Shown here: positions 42,918 through 50,616 of the stretch, piece after piece | Layout of the letters: each line of letters begins with the position of its first letter | Numbering within the stretch: position 1 is the stretch's first letter | Source: Segetibacter sp. 3557_3 | GTDB lineage: Bacteria; Bacteroidota; Bacteroidia; Chitinophagales; Chitinophagaceae | Length of the DNA stretch: 64,000 bases | Reading direction: 5' to 3' | NCBI RefSeq assembly: GCF_004354985.1 | Contig: NZ_SMSK01000001.1 | Location: 744,001 to 808,000, forward strand | Notes under the pieces: model-generated | What the model was told of the DNA's origin: nothing | The model's database searches: none | What the model saw: only the letters and a program-made list of their open reading frames with translations | Made by a program: the position numbers and the translations under genes

Positions 42918-43163
42918 ATGATTCTATACTATGACTTTGAGGGGCGTCGAATGCATGCAGAAGTTTATTGGCCATCAAACGCCGACACTATCCAGGTTCA
43001 ACTTGTTGATAAGCGGCTGAAACAATTTCCAACCGACCTCTTGTATGATAAGCGCGGCAGTAAAATTTCGTTTCACCTCGAAAACCCACGGGATAAACGC
43101 TTAACGGAGCTGCAGACGGTCATTGGGAAAAGACTCCAGGAAATTGCATCGCAAGAGGCGTAA
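42918..43163 (+). CDS. Small hypothetical protein (81 residues)
   Basis: The product MILYYDFEGRRMHAEVYWPS... is predicted soluble: two or three N-terminal strands followed by a helix (RLTELQTVIGKRLQEIASQE). The family is not recognised. It is separated from the Ntn-like gene by a 193-base divergent region. Confidence 0.62.
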   Translation: MILYYDFEGRRMHAEVYWPSNADTIQVQLVDKRLKQFPTDLLYDKRGSKISFHLENPRDKRLTELQTVIGKRLQEIASQEA

Positions 43164-43241
43164 CAGAGCGGCCGATGTTTAGACATCAGGAGCCGCATTT
43201 TACCAGTTTATGCCTACTAAAATATGGTGTATCATTGGCGA

Positions 43242-43814
43242 ATGGAAGACCTGAAATTATACATGGTACTAATTGGTTGTACACCAAAGGGCAGGAACAC
43301 TGAGCAGCACGACATTTTTTTTGGGGTGGCGCCATCTTTACGTGACCTGGAACCGGCTATGGTGTCTTTTTGGCCCGAAGCTGCAGGTAAGATCCACATT
43401 GATGCCTGGCGGGAAGTCAATTATGTTGATGGTTACGCTGTTAAGGTGGAGCCTTTGGAGCGGAAGACCGCTGATCAGGCTGCAAAACTGTTTTTCCTAA
43501 ACCTTGGCGGATACAAGACGAATGAATTTGATGAGTTTCATTACAAGATGCTCGCGATTTCAACCAACAAAACAGGCGCAATCCAACAGGCAAAATCCAC
43601 AGCTTTCTACAAGCATACCGGGTTTAAAGGTGCAACCTCGCATATCGACGACCACTATGGTGTCGACGTAGACGACGTGCACCAGGTTCGCGATTTGCTG
43701 CCAAAGAATTTTAAGGAGCAGTATTTCCTGCTCATTGAATATGCTGCCAGTCAACCAGATGATCACTTGCACCTGGGTTACCTCACTCGTAAAAAGCTCC
43801 GAACGTTAAAGTGA
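43242..43814 (+). CDS. DUF1543-family protein
   Basis: The 190-residue protein contains the DUF1543 opening LKLYMVLIGCTPKGRNTEQHD and DIFFGVAPSLRDLEPAM. Later it has FFLNLGGYKTNEFDEFHYKM and TSHIDDHYGVDVDDVHQVRD. Members are about 180 residues, soluble and uncharacterised. ATG 43242 (MEDLKLYM) is preferred over 43224. Confidence 0.88.
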   Translation: MEDLKLYMVLIGCTPKGRNTEQHDIFFGVAPSLRDLEPAMVSFWPEAAGKIHIDAWREVNYVDGYAVKVEPLERKTADQAAKLFFLNLGGYKTNEFDEFHYKMLAISTNKTGAIQQAKSTAFYKHTGFKGATSHIDDHYGVDVDDVHQVRDLLPKNFKEQYFLLIEYAASQPDDHLHLGYLTRKKLRTLK

Positions 43815-43921
43815 TAGTCATCTCCCCTCATTTCCCCACTGATATCCTATGCAAAAAACTTACTTTCAAAACAACATCTTGTGAGCGCTATCCCATTCTA
43901 AGCCATACCGCGGTGCCGGTT

Positions 43922-44392
43922 CTATTTTAAGAAGGCTGAATACATCCACACCTGTTTTTCCTGCTCACGGATGTAGTCGCTCATCAATGCATTTGTTCCT
44001 TCATCGCGGGCATCGTCCGAGAGCTCCAGTAATTCCCTTTCAATCGCCAGCAGGTTTTGAAAACCCTCAACAACCTCGTAAACTGCGGCTTTGCCTTCAG
44101 AAATATTCGTTTTCTCCGAGATTGTAGCCGTTTTTACATAATCAGTAAAAGAATGTAGTGGAATATTCCCCAGGGTAAGTATTCTTTCCGCCACTTCATC
44201 GATTTTGACAAGGGCATCCGTATACAATTCCTCAAACTTAGCGTGCAATTCAAAAAATTTTTCCCCTTTTATATTCCAATGGAAGCCTCGTGCATTGATA
44301 TAAAAGATCTGGAAGTTCGATAGAAGGATGTTCAGTTTTTGTGATAATTGTTGTGATTTATCTGTATCGAGACCGATTTGTGTAACCTGCAT
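43922..44392 (-). CDS. dps: Dps-family ferritin-like protein
   Basis: The 156-residue protein has the Dps ferroxidase ligands with exact spacing: His38 (GFHWN), His50 (ELHAKFEELY), Asp65 and Glu69 (KIDEVAERI). The intervals 12, 15 and 4 are those of E. coli Dps. Dps dodecamers store iron, consume peroxide and, in some species, coat DNA; the basic N-terminal tail used for DNA binding is short here. A perfect FNR-type box overlaps the predicted transcription start. Confidence 0.95.
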   Translation of the reverse strand: MQVTQIGLDTDKSQQLSQKLNILLSNFQIFYINARGFHWNIKGEKFFELHAKFEELYTDALVKIDEVAERILTLGNIPLHSFTDYVKTATISEKTNISEGKAAVYEVVEGFQNLLAIERELLELSDDARDEGTNALMSDYIREQEKQVWMYSAFLK

Positions 44393-44402
44393 ATGCGTAA
44401 AG

Positions 44403-44416
44403 TTGATTTAGATCAA
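44403..44416. promoter_or_regulatory. FNR/CRP-type box at the dps promoter
   Basis: TTGAT-TTAG-ATCAA is a perfect match to the FNR consensus TTGATNNNNATCAA. It lies between the dps -7 element (44414-44421) and the ATG (44392), overlapping the expected transcription start, so binding would most simply repress. The regulator is not in this window. Confidence 0.6.
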
Positions 44417-44421
44417 AGATA
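44414..44421 (-). promoter_or_regulatory. -7 element of dps
   Basis: TATCTTTG on the minus strand matches TAnnTTTG and ends 21 bases before the dps ATG. Confidence 0.6.
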
Positions 44422-44566
44422 ATATTGTTGTTGTGGATTAAACCTTCAAGAAACCTCATATTGTAAAAAATTCTAGTAAGATCAACTGTAAACAAGCTCG
44501 CTACATATAGAAAAATATTAACTAAAAACGGGCATCCTTTTTTTAATCGTGCACTAAATTGCACTC

Positions 44567-44941
44567 GTGAAAAAGGTGATAGCCGTCATATTATCCGTTG
44601 TTTACCTGGCTTTTCTGTCGGCCGTACTGCTGTCTGGTACGCACATCGAAGAGAAGGCAATTTGTCTGGCCAAGTGTAAGCCGAATGACAAGCACACGCC
44701 TTACGAAGCCAATAACCTGGACGATTGTGCGCACGGTATACATGCAGGAGTTGAGCACGTTACTGTTCATAAAACGTTTCAGCACAGCGGGCTCCAAAAG
44801 CAGTTCCGGTCTATGTTACCGAACAAGTTTGCTGTCGATGATACCGCGACACCTGCGTCGCCCCATCTTTTCGCCGCTGTTTCGACGGAAGATCTTTCTA
44901 ATACTCCACTTTTCATACGCCATTGCGTTTTGCTGATTTGA
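44567..44941 (+). CDS. Small putative exported protein (124 residues)
   Basis: From GTG 44567 the product begins MKKVIAVILSVVYLAFLSAV, a signal peptide or membrane anchor. The mature part has a Cys/His-rich segment (KAICLAKCKPNDKHTPY, CAHGIHAGVEHVTVHKTF) and a hydrophobic C terminus (RHCVLLI). The His and Cys content suggests metal binding, but no family is recognised. Confidence 0.6.
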   Translation: MKKVIAVILSVVYLAFLSAVLLSGTHIEEKAICLAKCKPNDKHTPYEANNLDDCAHGIHAGVEHVTVHKTFQHSGLQKQFRSMLPNKFAVDDTATPASPHLFAAVSTEDLSNTPLFIRHCVLLI

Positions 44942-45018
44942 GCCAGGGGCTTCTTGAATCTGAATTGAACTTGCTCGCCAACCGGTGAGCGACTATTTGT
45001 ACAATTAAAACCAGCAAA

Positions 45019-45354
45019 ATGAAATCATCTAAAATCTTTTTACTCCTTTTTATTATAATATTCGGAGCAGGTGAAGTGTTTGCTCAAAACAGGGAAACAG
45101 AAAAGCAGCAGCCAACGGTACCGCAGGTGCAAAAAGGCTACTACTCTATTGGAAATAACGCACAAAAATTGAATGGCGATCAGCAGGTGATAACCCCGGT
45201 CACCGGAACAGATGCGCCGCGCAAAGGCTTTTTCTCGTTGAAACCAAACGCCCGTAAACTGTCAACCCGCTCTGTTCGCCTGCAAACGGGTGGTACACCG
45301 GTTGTAACCAAAGGATACTACGCGATTGGCAACAACGCCGAAAAACTGAAATAA
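45019..45354 (+). CDS. Secreted protein with three KG[YF][YF] repeats
   Basis: The 111-residue protein has a signal peptide (MKSSKIFLLLFIIIFGAGEVFAQ). Three copies of a 13-residue motif follow: KGYYSIGNNAQKL, KGFFSLKPNARKL and KGYYAIGNNAEKL, spaced by 30-35 residues of low-complexity Gln/Thr/Pro. Motif consensus: K-G-[YF]-[YF]-[SA]-[IL]-x-x-N-A-x-K-L. No named family is recognised. A terminator follows. Adjacent to the small exported protein at 44567. Confidence 0.75.
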   Translation: MKSSKIFLLLFIIIFGAGEVFAQNRETEKQQPTVPQVQKGYYSIGNNAQKLNGDQQVITPVTGTDAPRKGFFSLKPNARKLSTRSVRLQTGGTPVVTKGYYAIGNNAEKLK

Positions 45355-45376
45355 ATAGTTCAGTAAATACCTATGT

Positions 45377-45404
45377 AGGCTGCCCGGACAGGGTAGCCTT
45401 TTTT
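45377..45404 (+). terminator. Intrinsic terminator
   Basis: AGGCTGCCC (45377-45385) pairs with GGGTAGCCT (45391-45399) with one G-T pair, followed by T's. It could serve both the repeat-protein gene and the converging gene at 45415. Confidence 0.8.
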
Positions 45405-45414
45405 ATGCCCAGGA

Positions 45415-46728
45415 TTACATTCCGAATGGATAGGTGTCCGGGATTTCAAGGTTGTGTGGTTCAAGATGCAATGGGTGTAAGGCCCGGGTTTGATCAAGGT
45501 GTATAAAAGCATCATACCTGTTGGTCATCCTGCTCGGAACGTAATTGCCATAAGATTCTAACGCCGGGTTATACACAACACCGACAGCCCGGTGACCAAT
45601 ATGATGGTCAAAAACGTCGGTTGGCAAGTTGTGCATGAGTAATAATTTGTCGCCCGCCCCCGCCTTGTGCAGAAGGCGCTCCCACGACCGGGCAGGCGCA
45701 GGTGGCAACTCCATCTTCTGCATAGGGGCTCCCCATCGTTTACCCGCGATTACTGATCCCTTATATGAGCCAAAACCCACCAGGAAAGTGTCGTTACCGT
45801 ATTTCTGCCGGGAAAGCTCCCCGATATTGATCATTCCATCCTGCTGCATATCGGTTGCGCTTGCATCGCCTATGTGGGTGTTGTGAGCCCAAACAATTGT
45901 TTTTGCACCAGGTTCATTGAATTCAAGCAAGCGGTCGAGCGTTTCCTGCATGTGCCCGTCGCGAACATTCCAGGAGGCACCATCTCCCTTAACCATAGCA
46001 CGATAATACTTTTCTGCATTAACCGCGATTAAGGCATTTTGTTCCGTAGAAAAAACACTTTCCTCGCCACTATCGTAAGTAGGCAGTTTCTCCTTCAATT
46101 CCTTGAGCAAGGCTACCACCTCATTTTCGCAGAGTTCCGGAACAAGGCGGCTCGCATAAGCATAAGACACCCCGTCTTCGCTGTAGGGTTCAAAACACCT
46201 GAAGGTCTCGCTCACTTTCTCCAATGCAATTGGGTCAACTTCTTGCAGGTACTGCCTGATGGCACCCAACGACTCCCACAAACTATAAACGTCAATCCCG
46301 TAAAACCCGATTTTCTTCGTTGCAGCCGCATTATACTTTTTCAGCCATTCTGCAAGCCCGGCAATCTCCCAGTTTGCCCACATCCAGGTAGGCCAGCGGT
46401 CAAAAGTCTTTACTACCTCTTGTGCAGTTGAAGCATGCGACCGACCCTTTACATATTCGTTGATCTTGTAGCAATCGGGCCAGTCGCCTTCAACCGCAAT
46501 AAAGCTGAAGCCTTTTTCTGCAATGAGCCGCTGGCTGATAAAACTGCGCCAGGTGTAATACTCATGCGTGCCGTGAGAGGCTTCTCCCAACATCACAATC
46601 CTCTTTTCTCCAATCGCATCAAAAAGGGGCTGAAGGTCGCCCAGGCTTTCCAGTTTTACCTGGTGTTCTATGATCTCGGAAATGGCTGCACTTTCATCCA
46701 GACCTTTCGACGTAGTTCGGGTTTTCAT
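45415..46728 (-). CDS. Erythromycin-esterase-like protein
   Basis: The 437-residue protein has the family motifs GEASHGTHEY (His52, His55), FSFIAVEGDWPDCYK (Glu) and VWAHNTHIGD (His). EreA/EreC relatives hydrolyse macrolide lactones, but most chromosomal members are uncharacterised, so drug resistance should not be assumed. ATG 46728 (MKTRTTSKG) is preferred over a frame reaching 46791. Confidence 0.9.
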   Translation of the reverse strand: MKTRTTSKGLDESAAISEIIEHQVKLESLGDLQPLFDAIGEKRIVMLGEASHGTHEYYTWRSFISQRLIAEKGFSFIAVEGDWPDCYKINEYVKGRSHASTAQEVVKTFDRWPTWMWANWEIAGLAEWLKKYNAAATKKIGFYGIDVYSLWESLGAIRQYLQEVDPIALEKVSETFRCFEPYSEDGVSYAYASRLVPELCENEVVALLKELKEKLPTYDSGEESVFSTEQNALIAVNAEKYYRAMVKGDGASWNVRDGHMQETLDRLLEFNEPGAKTIVWAHNTHIGDASATDMQQDGMINIGELSRQKYGNDTFLVGFGSYKGSVIAGKRWGAPMQKMELPPAPARSWERLLHKAGAGDKLLLMHNLPTDVFDHHIGHRAVGVVYNPALESYGNYVPSRMTNRYDAFIHLDQTRALHPLHLEPHNLEIPDTYPFGM

Positions 46729-46813
46729 ATGTGTCTTTTTATAATACCAGCAAAAATTGCGCAACCATATTGATGAGCGATCAGTGGACATAGGGTGATA
46801 TCAGTTTTGCACT

Positions 46814-46821
46814 TACTTTTG
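46814..46821 (+). promoter_or_regulatory. -7 element of tmk
   Basis: TACTTTTG matches TAnnTTTG and ends 19 bases before the tmk ATG. Confidence 0.55.
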
Positions 46822-46840
46822 GCAGCAAACCAATACTACC

Positions 46841-47473
46841 ATGAATTCAGCTCGGCCATTATTTATCGCTTTGGAAGGAATAGACGGTAGTGGTAAATCA
46901 ACCCAGTGCAGGTTGCTTACGGAGAATCTAAGGAAGTCGGGGGTTGACGTATATGGCACATTTGAACCAACCGATGGCCAGGTAGGAACGTTTATCCGAT
47001 CCATATTACGGAATAAAGCAAAAGCGGATAACCGTACTATTGCCGGCCTCTTTGTCGCCGATCGCCTCGATCATCTCCTGAACGATGAAACCGGGATCGT
47101 GCGAAAGCTCGAATGGGGACAAACGGTGGTGACCGACAGGTATTACTTTTCTTCTTACGCTTACCATGGAACCCATATGGACATGGAATGGGTCATACAA
47201 GCAAACAGCATGAGCGCCAGCATTTTGAGACCAGATGCTAACATTTTTATAGATGTATCTCCGGAAGTATGTATGCAACGCATTGTTGCCGGACGCGAGT
47301 CACCTGAGTTGTACGAGACCCTGGACAATCTGCTGAAAGTAAGGGCGAAGTATATGGAGGCTTTTGATAAGCTTGGCCCGATAGAAAACATTGTAATGAT
47401 CAACGGAGATCAGCCAAGAGAACAAATTGCCGCTGACATTTGGCAGGTTGTTACCAGCTTGCAAGGCCATTGA
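46841..47473 (+). CDS. tmk: Thymidylate kinase
   Basis: The 210-residue protein has the P-loop GIDGSGKST (13-21), the substrate-site motif TDRYYFSSYAY and a LID region IVAGRESPELYE. It phosphorylates dTMP to dTDP for DNA synthesis. Length is normal for the family. Confidence 0.96.
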   Translation: MNSARPLFIALEGIDGSGKSTQCRLLTENLRKSGVDVYGTFEPTDGQVGTFIRSILRNKAKADNRTIAGLFVADRLDHLLNDETGIVRKLEWGQTVVTDRYYFSSYAYHGTHMDMEWVIQANSMSASILRPDANIFIDVSPEVCMQRIVAGRESPELYETLDNLLKVRAKYMEAFDKLGPIENIVMINGDQPREQIAADIWQVVTSLQGH

Positions 47474-47604
47474 TTGTCAATCCCCACCCTTTTTGTAGAT
47501 CTTGCCAACTCTGGTCATGAGTTCGAAGGAGGACCCGAACCGTCATGAAAACGCAATAATTCACCCGCTGATAACTTAATCTGTTAACCTCGATGTTTTA
47601 ACTC

Positions 47605-47612
47605 TAAATTTG
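47605..47612 (+). promoter_or_regulatory. -7 element of the efflux operon
   Basis: TAAATTTG matches TAnnTTTG, 94 bases before the first efflux gene. A TTA at 47584-47586, 18 bases upstream, may be the -33 element. GTTAA...TTAAC symmetry just upstream could be an operator. Confidence 0.5.
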
Positions 47613-47706
47613 TTTTCCTAACACTAACGGGGCTTCCACATCCAGCGATTCTTTGCCTTTTATTTCAATGCAGTCCCCCGGCTGACATTTAAGTACATCA
47701 TCGATT

Positions 47707-49044
47707 ATGAAGACCAGCTACTGCTTCCTCCTCTGTACGGCGTATATATTATATCCATTTTTATCGGCCGGGCAGCGCACAGCCGACTCTACGATTGAGC
47801 ATGCCACCCTGCAGCAATGCGTACAATATGCTCTTAAGCACCAGCCTTTAATTGGACAGGCAAAGACGGATGAAGACATTGTTGAAACCAATATCAAGAG
47901 TAAACTTGCAGAATGGTTCCCGCAAATTGCAGTGGCTTTTAACCTCCAACACGCACTTGCTTTGCCTACTTCCTTTTTCCCTGATGGTAACGGTGGAAAA
48001 AGGGAAACGCGGATAGGGGTAGTCAATACTTCAAACTTCCAGCTTACCTTAAACCAGAGTATATTCAATCCTGAGCTTTTGCTGGCAAAACGCTCTGCTA
48101 CAGATGTCCGTACCCAGGCCCGCCAATCCACTTCAGCAACCCGGATTGATGTGGTTGTAGAAGTAAGCAAAGCGTACTATGGATTGCTTCTCACCGTTCA
48201 GCAGGTCAAGGTACTTGACGAAAACATTGTTCGGCTCGAAAGGAGCTTAAGAGATGCCTATAACCAATACCAGGGTGGAATAGTTGACAAAGTGGACTAT
48301 AAACGGGCACAAATTGCATTGAATACAACCCGTGCCGACCGGAAACGGGCTCACGATCAGGTCGAAGCGCGATACGCGGTGCTTAAACAACTCATGGGCT
48401 ATCCCGGAAACAGGTCGCTCAGTGTTGCTTACGATAGCCTGCAAATGGAAAAGGACATCTTCGTCGATACGGCTCAGGAGGTCAGGGTAAACAACCGGAT
48501 CGAGTACCAGTTGCTCGAAACACAACGGAAATTGTTAGCGGCAAATGTTCAGTATAACAAGTGGAGCTATCTGCCTGTAGTATCAGCCTATGCAAACTAC
48601 ATCCCTACTTTTCAAAATGACCGGTTTTTAAGTCTTTACGGAAGCGTATACCCCAGTTCCGCGGTCGGGTTGCAGATCGCAGTCCCGATTTTCCAGGGTA
48701 AGAAGCGCATTTATAACCTAAGGAACGCCAATCTTCAATTGACACGTTTACAGTGGGATTTTGAAGACCTCGATAACCAGGTAAAGTCGCAATACCAGCA
48801 GGCACTCGCCGATTATAAAGGTAATCTCGCACAATATCATGCGCTGCGTGAGAATGTCACCCTTGCTGAAGAAGTTTATTCAACGCTACGTTTACAATAC
48901 AGCGCAGGCGTTAAAACTTACCTGGACGTTATTATTGCGGAAACCGACCTGCGATCCGCCCAGTTAAATTACCTCAACGCCTTAAATGAAGTGCTTACTG
49001 CCAAACTCGAACTACAGCGCGCTTCCGGAACCGTTACCTTCTAA
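47707..49044 (+). CDS. TolC-family outer-membrane efflux protein
   Basis: The 445-residue protein has a signal peptide (MKTSYCFLLCTAYILYPFLS) and the TolC/OEP layout: two long helical repeats containing ALKHQPLIGQAKTDEDIVE and LLLTVQQVKVLDENIVRLER, the beta-strand segment FPDGNGGKRETRIG, and the C-terminal AGVKTYLDVIIAETDLRSAQ. It forms the outer-membrane exit duct of a tripartite pump. The adaptor gene follows after 15 bases. Confidence 0.94.
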   Translation: MKTSYCFLLCTAYILYPFLSAGQRTADSTIEHATLQQCVQYALKHQPLIGQAKTDEDIVETNIKSKLAEWFPQIAVAFNLQHALALPTSFFPDGNGGKRETRIGVVNTSNFQLTLNQSIFNPELLLAKRSATDVRTQARQSTSATRIDVVVEVSKAYYGLLLTVQQVKVLDENIVRLERSLRDAYNQYQGGIVDKVDYKRAQIALNTTRADRKRAHDQVEARYAVLKQLMGYPGNRSLSVAYDSLQMEKDIFVDTAQEVRVNNRIEYQLLETQRKLLAANVQYNKWSYLPVVSAYANYIPTFQNDRFLSLYGSVYPSSAVGLQIAVPIFQGKKRIYNLRNANLQLTRLQWDFEDLDNQVKSQYQQALADYKGNLAQYHALRENVTLAEEVYSTLRLQYSAGVKTYLDVIIAETDLRSAQLNYLNALNEVLTAKLELQRASGTVTF

Positions 49045-49059
49045 ACTCCTACCTTAAAG

Positions 49060-50226
49060 ATGAGATATCCAGTTCAGCTTCCGGTACTAATCTGCTTTAC
49101 AATCCTGGCGTATGGTTGTGCTGATGATAAGCCGGCCGGCCCTCCTCCTTCCCCACCCGTGCAGATCGCCGTTTACACGGTTCAGCAGGAGAATGCCGCC
49201 TATTACGACGAATATCCGGGAACCCTCACATCACTAAACGAAGTAGAAATCCGTCCGCAGGTGTCGGGCTATATCACCGGTATATACTTCAAAGACGGGC
49301 AGCGAGTCACGAAAGGCATGAAGCTTTATTCAATCGACCAGCAACAATACCGGGCAAATGTTGATCAACAAATTGCCAACCTGAATGTGGCTAAGGCTAA
49401 CCTTGCAAGGGTACAACAAGACGCAGAACGTTATGCCGACCTGGCGAAAAAGGACGCCATCGCACGCCAGACACTGGAGCATGCACAGGCCGATTTGCAG
49501 GCCTCTAAAATGCAAGTAGCGGCAGCACAGGCCGCTGTTCGGAATGTCACTTCTACGCTGAGGTTTTCTACAATTACATCTCCGCTAACGGGAACGATCG
49601 GCATTTCGCAGGTAAAGTTGGGGGCCGCTGTTGCACCGGGACAAACCATCCTGAATACCGTATCGTCGGATAATCCCATGGCCGTTGATTTCGCCGTTGA
49701 CGAAAAAGAGATCGGCCGGTTTATCAATCTACAACAAGCAGCAAAAGGCAAGGGCGATTCTACTTTTACCATTGTTCTGCCCGACCAATCTGTTTATCCT
49801 GTACCTGGCAAACTGAGTTTTATCGATCGCGCGGTTGATCCTCAAACGGGTACCATAAAAGTGAGAATCGTTTTTCCAAACGATAAAAAGCTGCTAAAAC
49901 CCGGAATGAGCTGCAATATCCGGGTGCAGAACAACAGCAGTACGCAAAAGTTAATGATCCCCAACAAAGCCGTGGTTGAGCAGATGGGCGAATACTTCGT
50001 GTATGTAATCAGCGGCGACTCCGCAACGCAGCGAAAAGTAAACATCGGAACCCGGATCATGGAAAAGGTGATCGTAAACAGTGGTCTTGAACTTAACGAA
50101 AATGTTGCGATCGAAGGGGTTCAAAAACTTAAGGAAGGAGCAAAGGTTGTTGTTGGTGCAGCGCGGTCTGCTACCCCACCAACTACAGCTGTGCCTACAA
50201 CCGATACGGCGAGAAAGCGTTTGTAA
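49060..50226 (+). CDS. RND efflux periplasmic adaptor (membrane fusion protein)
   Basis: The 388-residue protein starts with a lipoprotein signal ending ILAYGC (Cys20). Membrane-fusion domains follow: beta-barrel/lipoyl strands (EVEIRPQVSGYITGIYFKDG), a helical hairpin (ANLARVQQDAERYADLAKKD), and RFSTITSPLTGTIGISQVKL. It links the inner-membrane RND pump to the TolC channel. The RND gene is 390 bases downstream, unusually far for this type of operon. Confidence 0.94.
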   Translation: MRYPVQLPVLICFTILAYGCADDKPAGPPPSPPVQIAVYTVQQENAAYYDEYPGTLTSLNEVEIRPQVSGYITGIYFKDGQRVTKGMKLYSIDQQQYRANVDQQIANLNVAKANLARVQQDAERYADLAKKDAIARQTLEHAQADLQASKMQVAAAQAAVRNVTSTLRFSTITSPLTGTIGISQVKLGAAVAPGQTILNTVSSDNPMAVDFAVDEKEIGRFINLQQAAKGKGDSTFTIVLPDQSVYPVPGKLSFIDRAVDPQTGTIKVRIVFPNDKKLLKPGMSCNIRVQNNSSTQKLMIPNKAVVEQMGEYFVYVISGDSATQRKVNIGTRIMEKVIVNSGLELNENVAIEGVQKLKEGAKVVVGAARSATPPTTAVPTTDTARKRL

Positions 50227-50616
50227 TGGTTTGTACCATCCGACCCAGTGGTATGCAGTAATAAATGCTTGTATGATTACGCAATGCTGAGTAGCTGAGG
50301 AAAGTGAGATTATGATCGTTGGTTACGATAAACCGGCAGTTTTTTTTGGGCCGGGCTGAGGAAGGCTATCAAACATCGTTGCCCGCCCGCTGCGCCAATA
50401 GACGTACTGAATTACTTAACTGAACGAAGACATCGTTAGAAAACATACAACTTTCGGGCATGTCCTGATCCTGGTTGACCGCCCGCTTACAAGTATGGCA
50501 AATGCTCTTTTTACCCATTAACTATGCGATACCAGGATCGAAAACGGATCAGATAACCCCGCGGACTACCGAAAGGAATGTTCCCGGGACGCTCACCAAC
50601 AGAACCAAAACTTACT
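50227..50616. other. Gap inside the efflux operon
   Basis: About 390 bases between adaptor and pump genes with no ORF that looks real. It contains dispersed repeat copy F (50371-50407) and GC-rich segments; one or more repeat insertions may have lengthened it. Confidence 0.6.
50371..50407 (+). repeat. Dispersed repeat, copy F (partial)
   Basis: AACATCGTTGCCCGCCCGCT and GCGCCAATAGACGTAC resemble copies A and B; the GTGTCACTCA flank is missing. Confidence 0.55.

Noticed and set aside
45415-46728. Dedicated macrolide-resistance gene
   Set aside because: The protein belongs to the erythromycin-esterase-like superfamily, but there is no mobile-element or resistance context; most chromosomal members have unknown roles.
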